Source of the DNA: Rhynchopus sp. YZ270_cl-10
Taxonomy: Eukaryota > Euglenozoa > Diplonemea > Diplonemida > Diplonemidae
Length of the DNA: 64,000 bases
Assembly (NCBI GenBank): GCA_964035575.1
Contig: OZ037913.1
Coordinates: forward strand, 744,001 to 808,000
Direction: 5' to 3'
This document shows positions 1 to 10,400 of this stretch, one piece after another. The notes beneath the pieces are model-generated. The model was not told the DNA's origin. It did not search any database and saw nothing but the letters and a program-made list of their open reading frames with translations. Both the position numbers and the translations under genes were made by a program. Position 1 is the stretch's first letter, and each line of letters starts with the position of its first letter.

Positions 1-244
1 CGCGAACACGGTCAGGCTTGCACGCCTCTGGCCAGAGGCCAGCCCCACTAAATGATATGCAGCAGACACTCATTGCAGATTTCATTTTCATTCGGTAAAA
101 AATTAATGGGTGCGCACGTTTCTATACCTAATACCCCAACCCTCACCCATACATTCCATTACACACACCAAAACAGATCGAATCCACCAGCGCATGCGAC
201 GGAAGCAGATTCAGATTGTGGTTTGATAAGCAGAGTTCGGTTAT
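1..244. other. Unassigned sequence at the window edge
   Basis: I see no gene or repeat boundary here. An open frame at 52-300 has low-complexity, non-coding-like composition and runs into the following repeat, so it is not called. Confidence 0.4.
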
Positions 245-1470
245 TATGGTGGTGGAAAGGGGGGTGGGAACACTTTGTCAGTCACTGCTATAGCCATTAA
301 CCAGGGAGCATAGCTAGTGCAAGAAATTCGACTTTGGAAACCTTCCGGAAAGTCTGTCCTCTGCTTCCGGAGGACTAGACACAAGAAAATATTGTTTGTT
401 CCCCCAGAAAACCAGTGCACAATTCACACTCCTTGTGGGTGGTCTTGTTGCCTTTTCGTCATAGTAATTTTGGCCCAGGCATGCTCTTGAAGCATGACAA
501 TTTAGTGTGTATGGGGCAGGGTGTTGTTTTGTTCTGAATTCTCTTTGTTATAACATCTAAGTCAATCGCGGGTGGTGGTTTGTGTAGCGTGAGGCACTCT
601 TTTTAACAAACTTCCTGCAGTTGCTATGCACTGTTATTTCTTCGGATTTATCATCATACAGCGTAACATAGTGGATTCGCCTGGTCGACACAACCTTTGA
701 TAGATATGGGATAACCAACCCCCTTCGACCCCTCGTGGGTTCACTGAACAAGCCCTAGTGGTAGTTAAACGCGATTGACATTTACATTCCTAGAGATGAA
801 AGAACAAGATAACACTTCTGTACCCGCGCATCAAAATTGTGGAAAACTTTGCACCCCAAACACCCTCAACAACGCCCGCCAAAAGGCGCCCCTTGTTGCT
901 GGGAGTTGGTTCTCATGTTTGATACACTGCACAGCAGGCATTCCTCTGAGTCCAACGCATGTTTGGCCTGTCTGCGGCGTTGTACTTAAGGTGCACGAAG
1001 ACAGGGTCTGGTGGTAAATTTTGCGTAGTACTGCGACGTGGTACTACGTGGGTCTGGGAACCTGGTACCTGGGTACAGGATATTTGTTGTCAAAGACATC
1101 TTCCACCATGCATTGAGGAGGGTAAGACAGTGTTCGCAGTTTCTACCTGATAGCATTACACATTTAACTTCTCCACGGGGGTCTTGGGCCGTTCATTCGG
1201 TTATACCTTGACTACCGGAAGATATTCTTGAGGCCTTTTTGGTCTCTAGAATATCCGGTCTTCCCGAACGGAGGCACACTTTGTGTGTTACTACGACCTG
1301 GCAATTTCCAGCAGTAGGTTAAGTAATCTTTCTTGTAAATTGTTGGATCATTATCTCCTCAGTGCATGAATGCCCCACGTGACTGGACACTTTTGTGTTT
1401 GTCATGTGGAGCTGTGGTTGCTCTTTCACGACTTTTATCCTTGTATCCAGTGTACCCAGTACCCAGTGCC
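245..1470 (-). repeat. Dispersed non-coding repeat, copy A (inverted relative to copies B and C)
   Basis: Read on the minus strand, this segment matches 10560-11690 (copy B) almost end to end, and its 5' part also matches 12690-13060 (copy C). Shared landmarks include the stretch around 300-560 (matching 11400-11650) and the stretch around 1150-1370 (matching 10620-10850). The left flank around 1370-1440 is shared with copy C but not with copy B. No long open frame is conserved among the copies, so the element looks non-coding and non-autonomous. Confidence 0.85.
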
Positions 1471-1800
1471 CTGTCACGACTTTTTCCGTGACAAAAAGTT
1501 TGGTTTCCTTGACAAAATCCATTTCTGTCACGACTTTTTCCGTGACAAAAAGTTCGGTTTCCTTGACAAAATCCATTTTTTCATTGACATTTTTTTGTCA
1601 CTGAATTTTTGGATTTGTCACGAAATCGAATTTTTTTTTGTCAATGAAAAAATCGGTTTGTCACGAAATCGAATTTTGTGTGTCAATGAAAAAATTGGTT
1701 TGTCACGAAATCGATTTTTTTTTGTCACGAAATCGAATCTTTCAAAAAAATTCCGTGACAAAATTCCGTGACAAATCGGTGTCACGGTAATTTTCGAGGC
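1471..1800. repeat. GTCACG-rich tandem/inverted minisatellite
   Basis: A roughly 50-bp unit (CTGTCACGACTTTTTCCGTG, then AAAAAGTT, then a TTGACAAAATCC stretch) is repeated twice. It is followed by several degenerate units built on TTTGTCACGAAATCGAATTT. GTCACG and CGTGAC alternate, so the array can fold on itself. The open frames across it are repeat artefacts. Confidence 0.75.
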
Positions 1801-1835
1801 CGAAATCGAACTTTTCTCTTTTTTTTTTCTCTCTC

Positions 1836-2040
1836 AATGCTGCTCTTAAGGGAGGACGAAGCCTGTACTCCCTTCCGTAGCGCAAAAAAAAAGTGAAATA
1901 AAATACGGGGGGGCGACCAAAACATTGTAGTATACCTCTCTTATGGGTTTGGGCACTTCAGTGATTGTCGTTATAATGGAAAATAAACCTGCCCCCACTT
2001 TATTGCATCCTGGTGTGTCTGCATCTCCCCTCTCTGTTGT
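1836..2040 (+). promoter_or_regulatory. Upstream cassette shared with two other genes
   Basis: This block recurs at 36217-36410 and 38922-39130. All three copies contain a GGGAGGACGAA...CCCTTCCGTRGCGCAA hairpin, and the first and third also share a GGGCACTTCAGT segment. All end in CCCCACTTTATTGCATC followed by TGTGTCTG. The copies lie within about 300 bp upstream of start codons at 2146, 36677 and 39427. Recurrence in that position suggests a promoter or 5' processing module; a mobile repeat is the alternative. Confidence 0.5.
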
Positions 2041-2145
2041 TGAGGAAAAAAAAAAGTTTTGTTATTTCCTTTTCTCCCCTTATTTGTTATTTTCCCCTCA
2101 CCTCGTATCCCTTTTCCAGAAGAAAAGCGGTGAAAACATAAAAAA

Positions 2146-3051
2146 ATGGGGTTTTTCAACGGCGTTCAGCTGCAAAGGAAGAACGGTGACCTTGTGGACG
2201 CACTGACTGTGCTGAAGGGGAAGAAGGTTGCGCTGTACTTCAGCGCGGAGTGGTGTGGTGACTGCACCCCGATTACTGCCAAGTTGGCGACGCTGTACGA
2301 GGTGGCAAACGAGGACGAGGATGTGCTCGAGATTGTGTGGGTGTCTGCGGACGAGGACAAGGAGCAGATGGACAGATACATGAAGAAGCACGGTGACTAC
2401 CTCATCATTCCGTACGACTCGAAGCTCCGTCAGGAGGTATGTTGTTTAAGAAAACCTGTTTCACTTTTACTTTGTATCAAAATCACTTAGCGTAGGGCCC
2501 TTTTTGCGTTGACAACACTTTTTTGATAAAACAACTTGTTGTCAATTCTAAAAAGATTGGAGGCAGCGCTGCAGGGCAAACAAAACGGATTGAAAAAAAC
2601 AGAAGCTTGCTTGTTTTCTTTGAGTACTCAATTAACCACAACAACCGTACTTCAGTTTAACACATTTTTTCACCTTTTTGTTTTCCCGGCTTTGAGCGCA
2701 CAAACAAAAGACCCGATCTTTTTTTTGAAATTGTTTCCCAATCTGTGTGATTTCGTAAGTCTCACCCCATGGGTATATCACCTACCCCCCACATCACCTA
2801 TCTACCCCACACACAGCTCCCCGCAAAGTACGGAGTGTTTGGAGGCCGCCACATCGACCGCTACCCCGACGTCGAGAGGAAGAACGGCATCCCCGGGCTT
2901 GTTGTGATCAACGAGGCTGGCGACGTGCTGCAGTTCGACGGTGTGAAGGATGTGGAGACAAAGGTATGTGGACCTACAAAAAGATAACATAAACAAACAA
3001 CCCCCCCTACAGCACGGTGATGCGCACGCAGACTGGGGCAAGTTCAACTGA
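2146..3051 (+). CDS. Thioredoxin-fold oxidoreductase, tryparedoxin/nucleoredoxin-like (3 exons)
   Basis: Exons 2146-2436, 2817-2963 and 3013-3051 join in frame to give 158 residues. The redox motif WCGDC lies at residues 36-40 after a beta strand (VALYFSAE), followed by PITAKLATLYE. The VSADEDKEQMDRYMKKHG segment and the later IPGLVVINEAGDVL strand fit the tryparedoxin/nucleoredoxin fold. Known family members reduce disulfides in peroxiredoxins and other partners. The usual kinetoplastid motif is WCPPC, so WCGDC is atypical and the reductant is uncertain. Both introns start GTATGT and end CACAG or TACAG. The start is the first ATG after the TTTTCCAG acceptor-like site at about 2119. Confidence 0.85.
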
Positions 3052-3633
3052 GTTTTCTTTTGACGCAGGGCCCTTCATATTAACCTAAAACGTTCCTTTG
3101 CTTTCGGTTCGGACGAAGCAAACAAGCAGATCTGTGCAGGGGTTCACAGCTCGTGTGTTGTGTGTGTTTTTTTTTGTTCGCTCGAATCAGGGGATTGCTC
3201 CCCTGAGATTCGTTGTGTTGTGGGTTTCTTTTATTCTGTACTTATACAGACTTCACTCTGCCTTCCCCGGCCTGCAGTGTTTTATACCAAAAAAAAAGAA
3301 GAAAAAGAATGGGTATTTGGATGTGTTTCCTGTATCGACGATTCGTCCACAAAACAATGCCGTCATTTTCTTTATTTTTTTCCATCTCTTTGTCAAGCCA
3401 CTTCTTGCTGTCCGCCGGGTTGAGGCGTTTTTTGCTTTTGGCAACTTCACTCTCTCTTTTCTCTCGCTGTCGCCCCATCCTACCAAACCCCTTTACAGAA
3501 CTATACACAAAAAAAAAAGCAGTAGACAAGAGAACACCTCTCCTTGACCTTTTTTTTCGCAAAAGCGTTTTTCAAGCACTTTCAACTTTTTTTTTCTCGT
3601 TTCTTTTCCTTTGTTGCAAAGACGAAGTTTTCC
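3052..3633. other. Intergenic region
   Basis: No gene is supported. Homopolymer runs dominate. At about 3565-3590 a GCACTTTCAACTTTTT tail of the H3 type sits about 50 bp before the next start codon. Confidence 0.5.
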
Positions 3634-6147
3634 ATGGGATGCTGCGAATCTACACCTGCACCACCTCCAAAGAATAGGAGCGCGCCCATTAGGTATGAAC
3701 CGGTACAGCATTTCTACCCAATCATGCTAAGAGAATGGGTCTCACACAGTTTTGTTTTTGGATGGATGCGATCAACAAACAACAACAAACAACAAGCAAC
3801 AAACGACGAATACATAGAGGGGGTATTTCATTTTCCCCTAAAGGGGGGTCTTTTAGACAATTTGTAGATACAGCAAAAACGAGCCTATTTTTTTTGTGGG
3901 TTGCGTACCAACTAAACAAAAAGATGAACGTTGTCTTATTCTTTTCCACAAAATTACAGAAGGGGAAATGACTCCTCCGGAGCGGTGACGACTGTCGAGC
4001 AGAAGGAAGAGATTCCTCTTCCGAAAGGTATGTTACAATCGGTGACACAAAAAACCCCTCCCCCCTCTACCCCGCCACAGTGGGAGTCTGCTCTGTCCTG
4101 ATGAAGCCCAGCCCCCCAGGGTTGTTCTCCTCTTTGCATGCGGCTGTGTTGCGCGAGCTGGTCCCCCCGGAGAGCTCTCAGTACGGATCAGTGCTTATCC
4201 TTGATGAGCGGTCGCTGAGCCTCATAGAGTCGGCTGTGAAGATCACAGACCTGACGGCGGTGGGCATTCCGTTGGTCGAAAATATTAACATCTCGAGACA
4301 GCCGCTTCCGAAGATGCCCGCAGTGTACCTGGTCCAACCCACTGTCGCAAACGCGACTCTCATCGCAAACGACTTTGAAACCAACAACGACAAATACCGC
4401 GAAGCGCACATCTACCTAACTGATGAGGAAACCCCTTCCTTCATGCGCGCAATCGGCCATTCCACTGTTCTGAAGAGGAAGCTGCGGTCAATGAAGATGG
4501 TTCGCCTTGATTTCATTTGTACATCACACCAATCATACATCCTCCAGAAGCCTGTCACCGAACGCCCTGATGAGGTGCTGCCTACAGGGCTGCAGCGGTT
4601 CTTTGGTGCGAACACCACTTCCATGGAGGTTGCGATCAATGCAAGGAAGGTGGCCGAGGGGATTCTCAATGTGCTGGGGTGTCTGGGGGACAGGCCCACC
4701 GTGCGGTACCAGGGTGGGTCGCATGCTGCCGAGCTTGTTGCAGGGGAGGCGGTGCGGGGGATGGAGCGGATTCTTGGGAAGGGGGACGCATCGAGGGGGG
4801 CCAGCGGGACGTTGCTCATTGTGGACCGCTCCCTGGACGCGATCACACCCCTCCTGCATCAGTTCACCTACGAAAGCATGCTGCAAGACCTCCGCCCCAC
4901 CCGGGATGGTTTGGTCGTCCAAGAGAAGTGGCGTGGGGTGCTCCAGGCGGAACAAAGCCGTGGCCGCGCAACAGTCTTTGACGCCACCTACGACTGGGAG
5001 GCGGTACGTCATGAGCACGTTGACGTGCTTCGTGAGAGGCTTGGGAAAGAGCTGCAGAATACTATGGAGAAGAGCGAGGCGGTGAAGCTGCACCCTGAGA
5101 CGCGTGCAGTGGAGGCGAAGAAGATGAATGTCGAGGAGGTATTGTCGCGCTTTTCCAAAAAATTTCAAATTTTCCAAATTTATCAAAAAAAAAACCCCCC
5201 CACAGTTTGGCAGTGCAGTCCGCAACCTCCCACAATTCCAGAAGAAGATGCGCTTTTTGAACCTTCATATGGAGCTTCTCATTGCACTGCTGAAGGAGAT
5301 GGAGGACCAACGTATTGTTAGCTTCGCTGAGGCGGAGCAGAACTTCACTACAGGAGAGAGCGTCAGCACGAAGACAGGGGAGGTCAAGAAGCTCTCCCGC
5401 AAGAACGCATACAAACAGCTCTGCGACATTCTTGCGGACAAGCAGGCTAAGGGCAACGGAAAGGCCAACGGCTTTGCCACCTCTGCGACCCCACACCTCC
5501 GTGAGACTGCCTTCCGCAACAAGCTCCGTGCTGTCCTCGTCTTTGCCATCTCCATGGGAGGTCTCTCTTATCAAGAGCGTGAAGCGGTGCGCAAATCCCT
5601 CAAAGAAGCTTACCCTACAGAGAAGGACTTCGAAGTCTGGCTGGACGGGCTAGAACAGCTGCGCATCAACACCACCTCCGAGGAAACCCCGTGGTACAAA
5701 AGGGGCCGTAAACAGAAAGTAAAGATGGATAAGGTGGACGGCGACGAAGCATATCTCCTGAGCAGAACCGTGCCCCGTTTGCAAAGCGTCGCCGCCGCCA
5801 TAGCGACCGACGCGCTTCCGAAAGAGGAATTCCCTGTTATGCAGTTGGGTGGGGCGCCTGGGATTCAGGCTGCCGTGCCGGAGCCGGCGAAGCAACAAAA
5901 CCGGCGTCGTGCCCCGTCATGGGCCTCCGCAGCAGGTGGTATCACAGATGGACCTGATTTGAGTAACGTAAAAGGACCAAGAATCCATATTTTTGTTATC
6001 GGTGGGGTAACCCCAGCAGAAATCCAGGCATGTGCCACCCTTCAAATGGAAACGAAACGCGAAGTGGTCATCGGAGGCACCGAACTCCTCACTCCAGAAG
6101 CATACCTCAAAGCCCTCCCAGGGCTGTCTACCTCACCGTACCAATAA
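3634..6147 (+). CDS. Sec1/Munc18 (SM) family protein with an MGCC N-terminus (4 exons)
   Basis: Exons 3634-3692, 3960-4027, 4081-5138 and 5206-6147 give 708 residues. SM proteins clasp SNARE bundles and drive membrane fusion. Diagnostic blocks are LILDERSLSLIESAVKITDL near the N-terminus, PAVYLVQP, GTLLIVDRSLDAITPLLHQF in the middle, FDATYDWEAVRHEHV, and a C-terminal IHIFVIGGVTPAEI followed by EVVIGGTELLTPEAYL. It is somewhat longer than typical SM proteins (about 590-650 residues). The first exon encodes only MGCCESTPAPPPKNRSAP: glycine 2 followed by two cysteines and a serine at position 6 is a classic myristoylation/palmitoylation arrangement, and it is carried on its own small exon. Which SM subfamily (Sec1, Vps45, Sly1, Vps33) cannot be settled by eye. 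Confidence 0.88.
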
Positions 6148-7407
6148 GAAAAAAAGGGGGGGTGGATGGGGGGAGGGTGGTATAACAAAAGCCTCTTTTT
6201 TTAGCTGTCCGACCAAAAAAGGGGTGTGTGTGTGTTGTTGGGGTGATGGGAGGGGGTCTGATTCCATCATGAGAAATCTCCCCTACCATTTGTATTTTGA
6301 GAGTTTTCCCATGAAGGATATAAAAAGAGGTAAAAAAAAAAGTTGTGGGGGGGGGTTTTTTTTTGGTGTCAGCGTTGTTCTCATTGAGAATCGCAGTTAT
6401 TGACTTCCAACATTCCGACTTCCATTCTGATGTGACTAAGCACGAGAGGGTAAGGGGTAAGACTCATTTTTACCAACTTTTTTCTCTTTATTGTATCAAC
6501 CAAAATTCTAGCGTTAGAAAGCTATTGTAAAGGTCTATTTTTTCTAGAGGTGACTAAGCACAGAGGCTTAGGTTCATTTCACCCAACTTTTCTCATATTT
6601 TTTTTTCTCCCCCCTTTTTTTTTCCAATCCTACTCAAAGAACCCCCCATGTTCACCTTGACTGCTCCCTCCCGTCGGCACAGTAGTGTGCAGACAATGGG
6701 ATTTCACTCTTGGAACCCAACCCCATCGAAAACCATCGTATTTCAGTGATTATCCATATCTCGAGATGGTTTTTTTTGTTATTTTTTTTTTTCCTCTTTT
6801 TTGTGCCTTCATCTGGATGACGTTAGTCGGGTGGTGTCTGCATGAATAACTATCTCTTTTTTTTTTCCATTCTTCCCTTCTTCCAGTTCCAGTTGTCTTA
6901 TTGGTCGTCGTTGTGTTTTAATGCAGGAGAACATACCGCATAAGAAAAGATGGGAACATTTTTTATTGATCCCTCCTCCTATGCTATCAATTCATTGATT
7001 GCATCTGTTGGAAATATTTAAATGCGTCCTGTTCTCCTGAACGTCTGTCTCTTTTTTTTTCTGCCTGCCATCCGGAGAGATGATTTTGCGCTTACAACGA
7101 CACCTTCCATTTATTCGAGATGTGTGCACATGAGGGAGGTACATTTCATCTTTCAAGATTTACGTCTTTATTTTTTTTCTTTTCAATATCCCCTTCTGTC
7201 TGGCTTCCGAATTGGTCTTTTTTTCTTTTTTCTTTTTGGTTTCCATCTAGAAACCATCCCCATACTAGAAATCAACAAAAAAAAAAAATTCACTTTTTTT
7301 AAAAAAATATTTTCTCTCTCTCTCCTCTCCCTTCTCTCCTCCCTTTTCTCTACGATTCTATACTAAGGAAGAAAAAGGGGGGGAAAAAAATAGAAACGAA
7401 AAGATGA
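6148..7407. other. Intergenic region with two H1 hairpin motifs
   Basis: H1 motifs lie at 6432-6486 and 6549-6600 (CTAAGC loop GCTTAG, then a TCATTTCACCCAACTTTTC tail). An H5-like motif is at 7117-7170. A fragment at 6812-6860 resembles repeats at 41046-41100 and 60477-60540 (CTTCATCYGGATG). The rest is homopolymer-rich. Confidence 0.6.
6648..6749 (+). CDS. Possible micro-ORF, 33 residues
   Basis: ATG to TGA encodes a basic, serine-rich peptide beginning MFTLTAPSRRHSS and ending SKTIVFQ. It follows a long pyrimidine tract and an H1 hairpin, the same upstream layout seen at clear genes. There is no recognisable family and chance occurrence is quite possible. Confidence 0.25.
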   Translation: MFTLTAPSRRHSSVQTMGFHSWNPTPSKTIVFQ

Positions 7408-10400
7408 ATGAAGAGAGTAGTTTCATTACACCGTGTGCGTGATCTGGGTTGTGGGGTGGGCAGTTCAGATCACCACCACCACCACCCCACACACCGCCAA
7501 ACACGCACTGCCGCTGTTTGGACCGAAGCATGGGACACCAGCAATGACAACGCTATCCGAATCTTTACCAACACAAAAACACATGAAACCATCTGTGAAC
7601 ATGCTCCGGCAGAGGACGGAACGTACACCCCGCTTCCACTCAACCTCCGCTACCATTCGCACTGGGACACCCCCGATGGGGTGACATACGTACACAAACA
7701 AACCGGGCATTCTTGGCGCCGCTCTGACACCTCCTCCTCCTCCTCCTTCACCGATGGCCGCACCACTTCACCGCACCCTACAAAAGAGAAGAGCATTGAG
7801 AGGTTGAGAGTTATGTTGAGAGATATCTCTGTGTTTGGTGTAGTCGCGGAGCTTTCGGTACGACAGGAAAAGGCAGAGCAGGCAGCAAAGCTTGGAAAAA
7901 TTGAAGACGATTTTGATGTCATCGACGCAGAGAGAGCGACCATTCGTATAGAAAAAGGAGGCCTAGTAGAGCTGGGTGAAGTATTTCGCGATGCATTGTG
8001 TTCATATGAAGGAGTAGATATTACTAAGTTGAGGCAGGCTGCAGAGAGATTGATCGGACCGCACAGAAAAACGTTAAAAATAAATCTTCGTAAACGGCTG
8101 GACATTGCAGAAGAACACCTCCGTGCTGCGGATGAGGAGAACCAAGAAAGCTATGTTCTTGCTGAAGAGCAAATCGAGTTTGCGTTGCGTGAGATTTCAT
8201 ATCAAAAGGGGGACGGACAGCGTCATGCGAACGTTCTTTTTCAGACCCATTTTTTGACGCTTAACTATAATCCGTTGGATGGGGTGTTTCCATTGCTTTC
8301 CAAGGAGGATGCAGCAGAGCGTCTTCGGAAGACAGCAGGGCTGCTCTCTGCGTTTGAATGTCTAAGGAATATGTCGTCCACTTCTTCCGCTGATTCTTTG
8401 TCGGAAGCGGTGTTGGATACGCTTCTTATGGTCCGCAGAGCAAGGGAACACTCTCGGTTTAGACATCACAAAAGCCAGGTACGTTTTGAAGCGCAACACC
8501 TCCATATCTATGGATCCGCGCTCCACAATTCGTTTGTTTTTTGGACAACGTTAAGGCCTGGAGGATATGCCCTGGCGGATACAGTATTCATCCGGCAGGT
8601 GGTAAATGGAGTGTTTGGATCGCAAAAAACGTTGAGGGATGATTTTGTATTGAAAGCTGAGTCTTTGGTTTCAAGCGGAGGGGGGTGGTTGTGGCTTGCG
8701 GTGGATGTGGCGACGGTGAGGCGGAGGTTTGCAGATGTAGCGCGGTTTACTAAAGCCAAACCGGCTTCTTTTTCTGAGAGTAATGAGCTTGCACTTCTCA
8801 ATGAAACGCATGTTGTGCTTCGGGAGACAGTAGAATCGGTGCGTGGTCAGATTCTGGGATATGAGTTGCAGGTTATCACAACGCCTCTGACAGAGAGCCC
8901 GCTGTCCACCGGATGGCATCCTTTGACCGGTATTGAATTTCCCGCTTCGTTTCGCCAAGATCATTCGGTTTCCATATCAGAACACATCGATGCTTGGCTC
9001 GGTGCGATCGATTGGCGGGCAGTCGAATTTCAGCTGCGGAGCTGCTATCGTGAGAAGTTGGAGGAAAATAATTTGCAGACCGAATTCGCATACTCCTGTA
9101 TACAGCCTCTGGGGACTGATGAAAGCCATGCGGTGTGGGTTGACATTGAATCCCGCAAGATCGTGCCAACAGAGGAGATGCACAGTCTGTACAGCATCAA
9201 AGGGAATCTCTCTGCGCTGATGGGGGGGTCCTTTGATGAAGCAAAGCGTGATAAGGAGGTACGGTCGTGGTTTGGGGTGGCCCCGCCCCCGCCAGTACAG
9301 TACGCGGTGCAGCAGATGAGCAAGCAGAAGCTCATCACAACAGGGCGGAAACAGCGTGCGGTGCAGGCGGAAACCCTGCGGGAGGCAGGCGAGAGGCAGA
9401 CCGACGATGACGACGATGATGATAGCTACCTAGAGATCGATGCAAGCGAAATGCCCTCTCTCGACGACGACGAAGATATGACCGTCGATACAATCGGCGT
9501 CTTCGACGAAGTCACGCTTACCGATGAGAACGGAACCTCGCCTTCAGACAACACAGATGGTGACGACCTTGCCACACAGCTTGGTGAGAAGGTGCAGCAC
9601 GCAGAGGCTGGCGGCATGACAGATCCCAAGGTGGGACTCCTCAACCAACCCGTAAACCCGCAAAGGCAGGCAGCGCAAGGCAGGCAAGGCAGCGCTGCTC
9701 AGGTTGGTGCTCAGGCGGTACCGCCCCCGCCCCCGCCAAAGGTAGGGGTTACTCAGCTTGGTCCTGGGAAAGGGGTGCCGCCGCCGCCGCCGCCGCCACG
9801 AAAGGCAGGGTATGGTGCGGAGGTGGGGACGCAACAGCAACAGCAACAGCAACAGCAACTCCCGCCACCCGGTAGGTCATCTGGAGGCTATGGTGAGGCG
9901 CAGCCACCGCCACCGCCACCACCTTCGGAACGGCGGGGCAGTGCAGGGTCTCAGGTTGACACACAGGCAGTGTATTACCCTGAGAGCTGGTACCGTTCTG
10001 GGTCGAAGCCGCCACCGCCGCCGCCGTCTGGCAAGGTGGACTACGCGGCTGGGGGGCCGTATGGAGGTGGTCGGGATGCAGACGCGAAGCAGCAACCACC
10101 TCCGTCGCCAGCGGTGTTGCACTTCCAGGCAGAACAGGAAGACATCGCTTTCAACCGCCAGCGCCGCGTTCCTCCAGGCGGCAACAAAAACTTCCCCTAC
10201 GAAACGAGGCGTACTGCATTCCTGTCCTCTCCCACGAGTGAGCAGATCAAGAACAATCCTGGGGAATATAGTTACGCTGTATGCACCCCCCCTCCCTCCC
10301 TCCCTCCCATGGCTTCTGTGCTAAATCACACGGCGGGGTCCACACACCCGAGGGTCCGTAAATTTTACGGACCCTCTTTACGGACCCTCAAGTGCGGACC

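Noticed and set aside
4533-5225. Minus-strand frame of 230 codons
   Set aside because: It is antisense to the well-supported SM gene exon.
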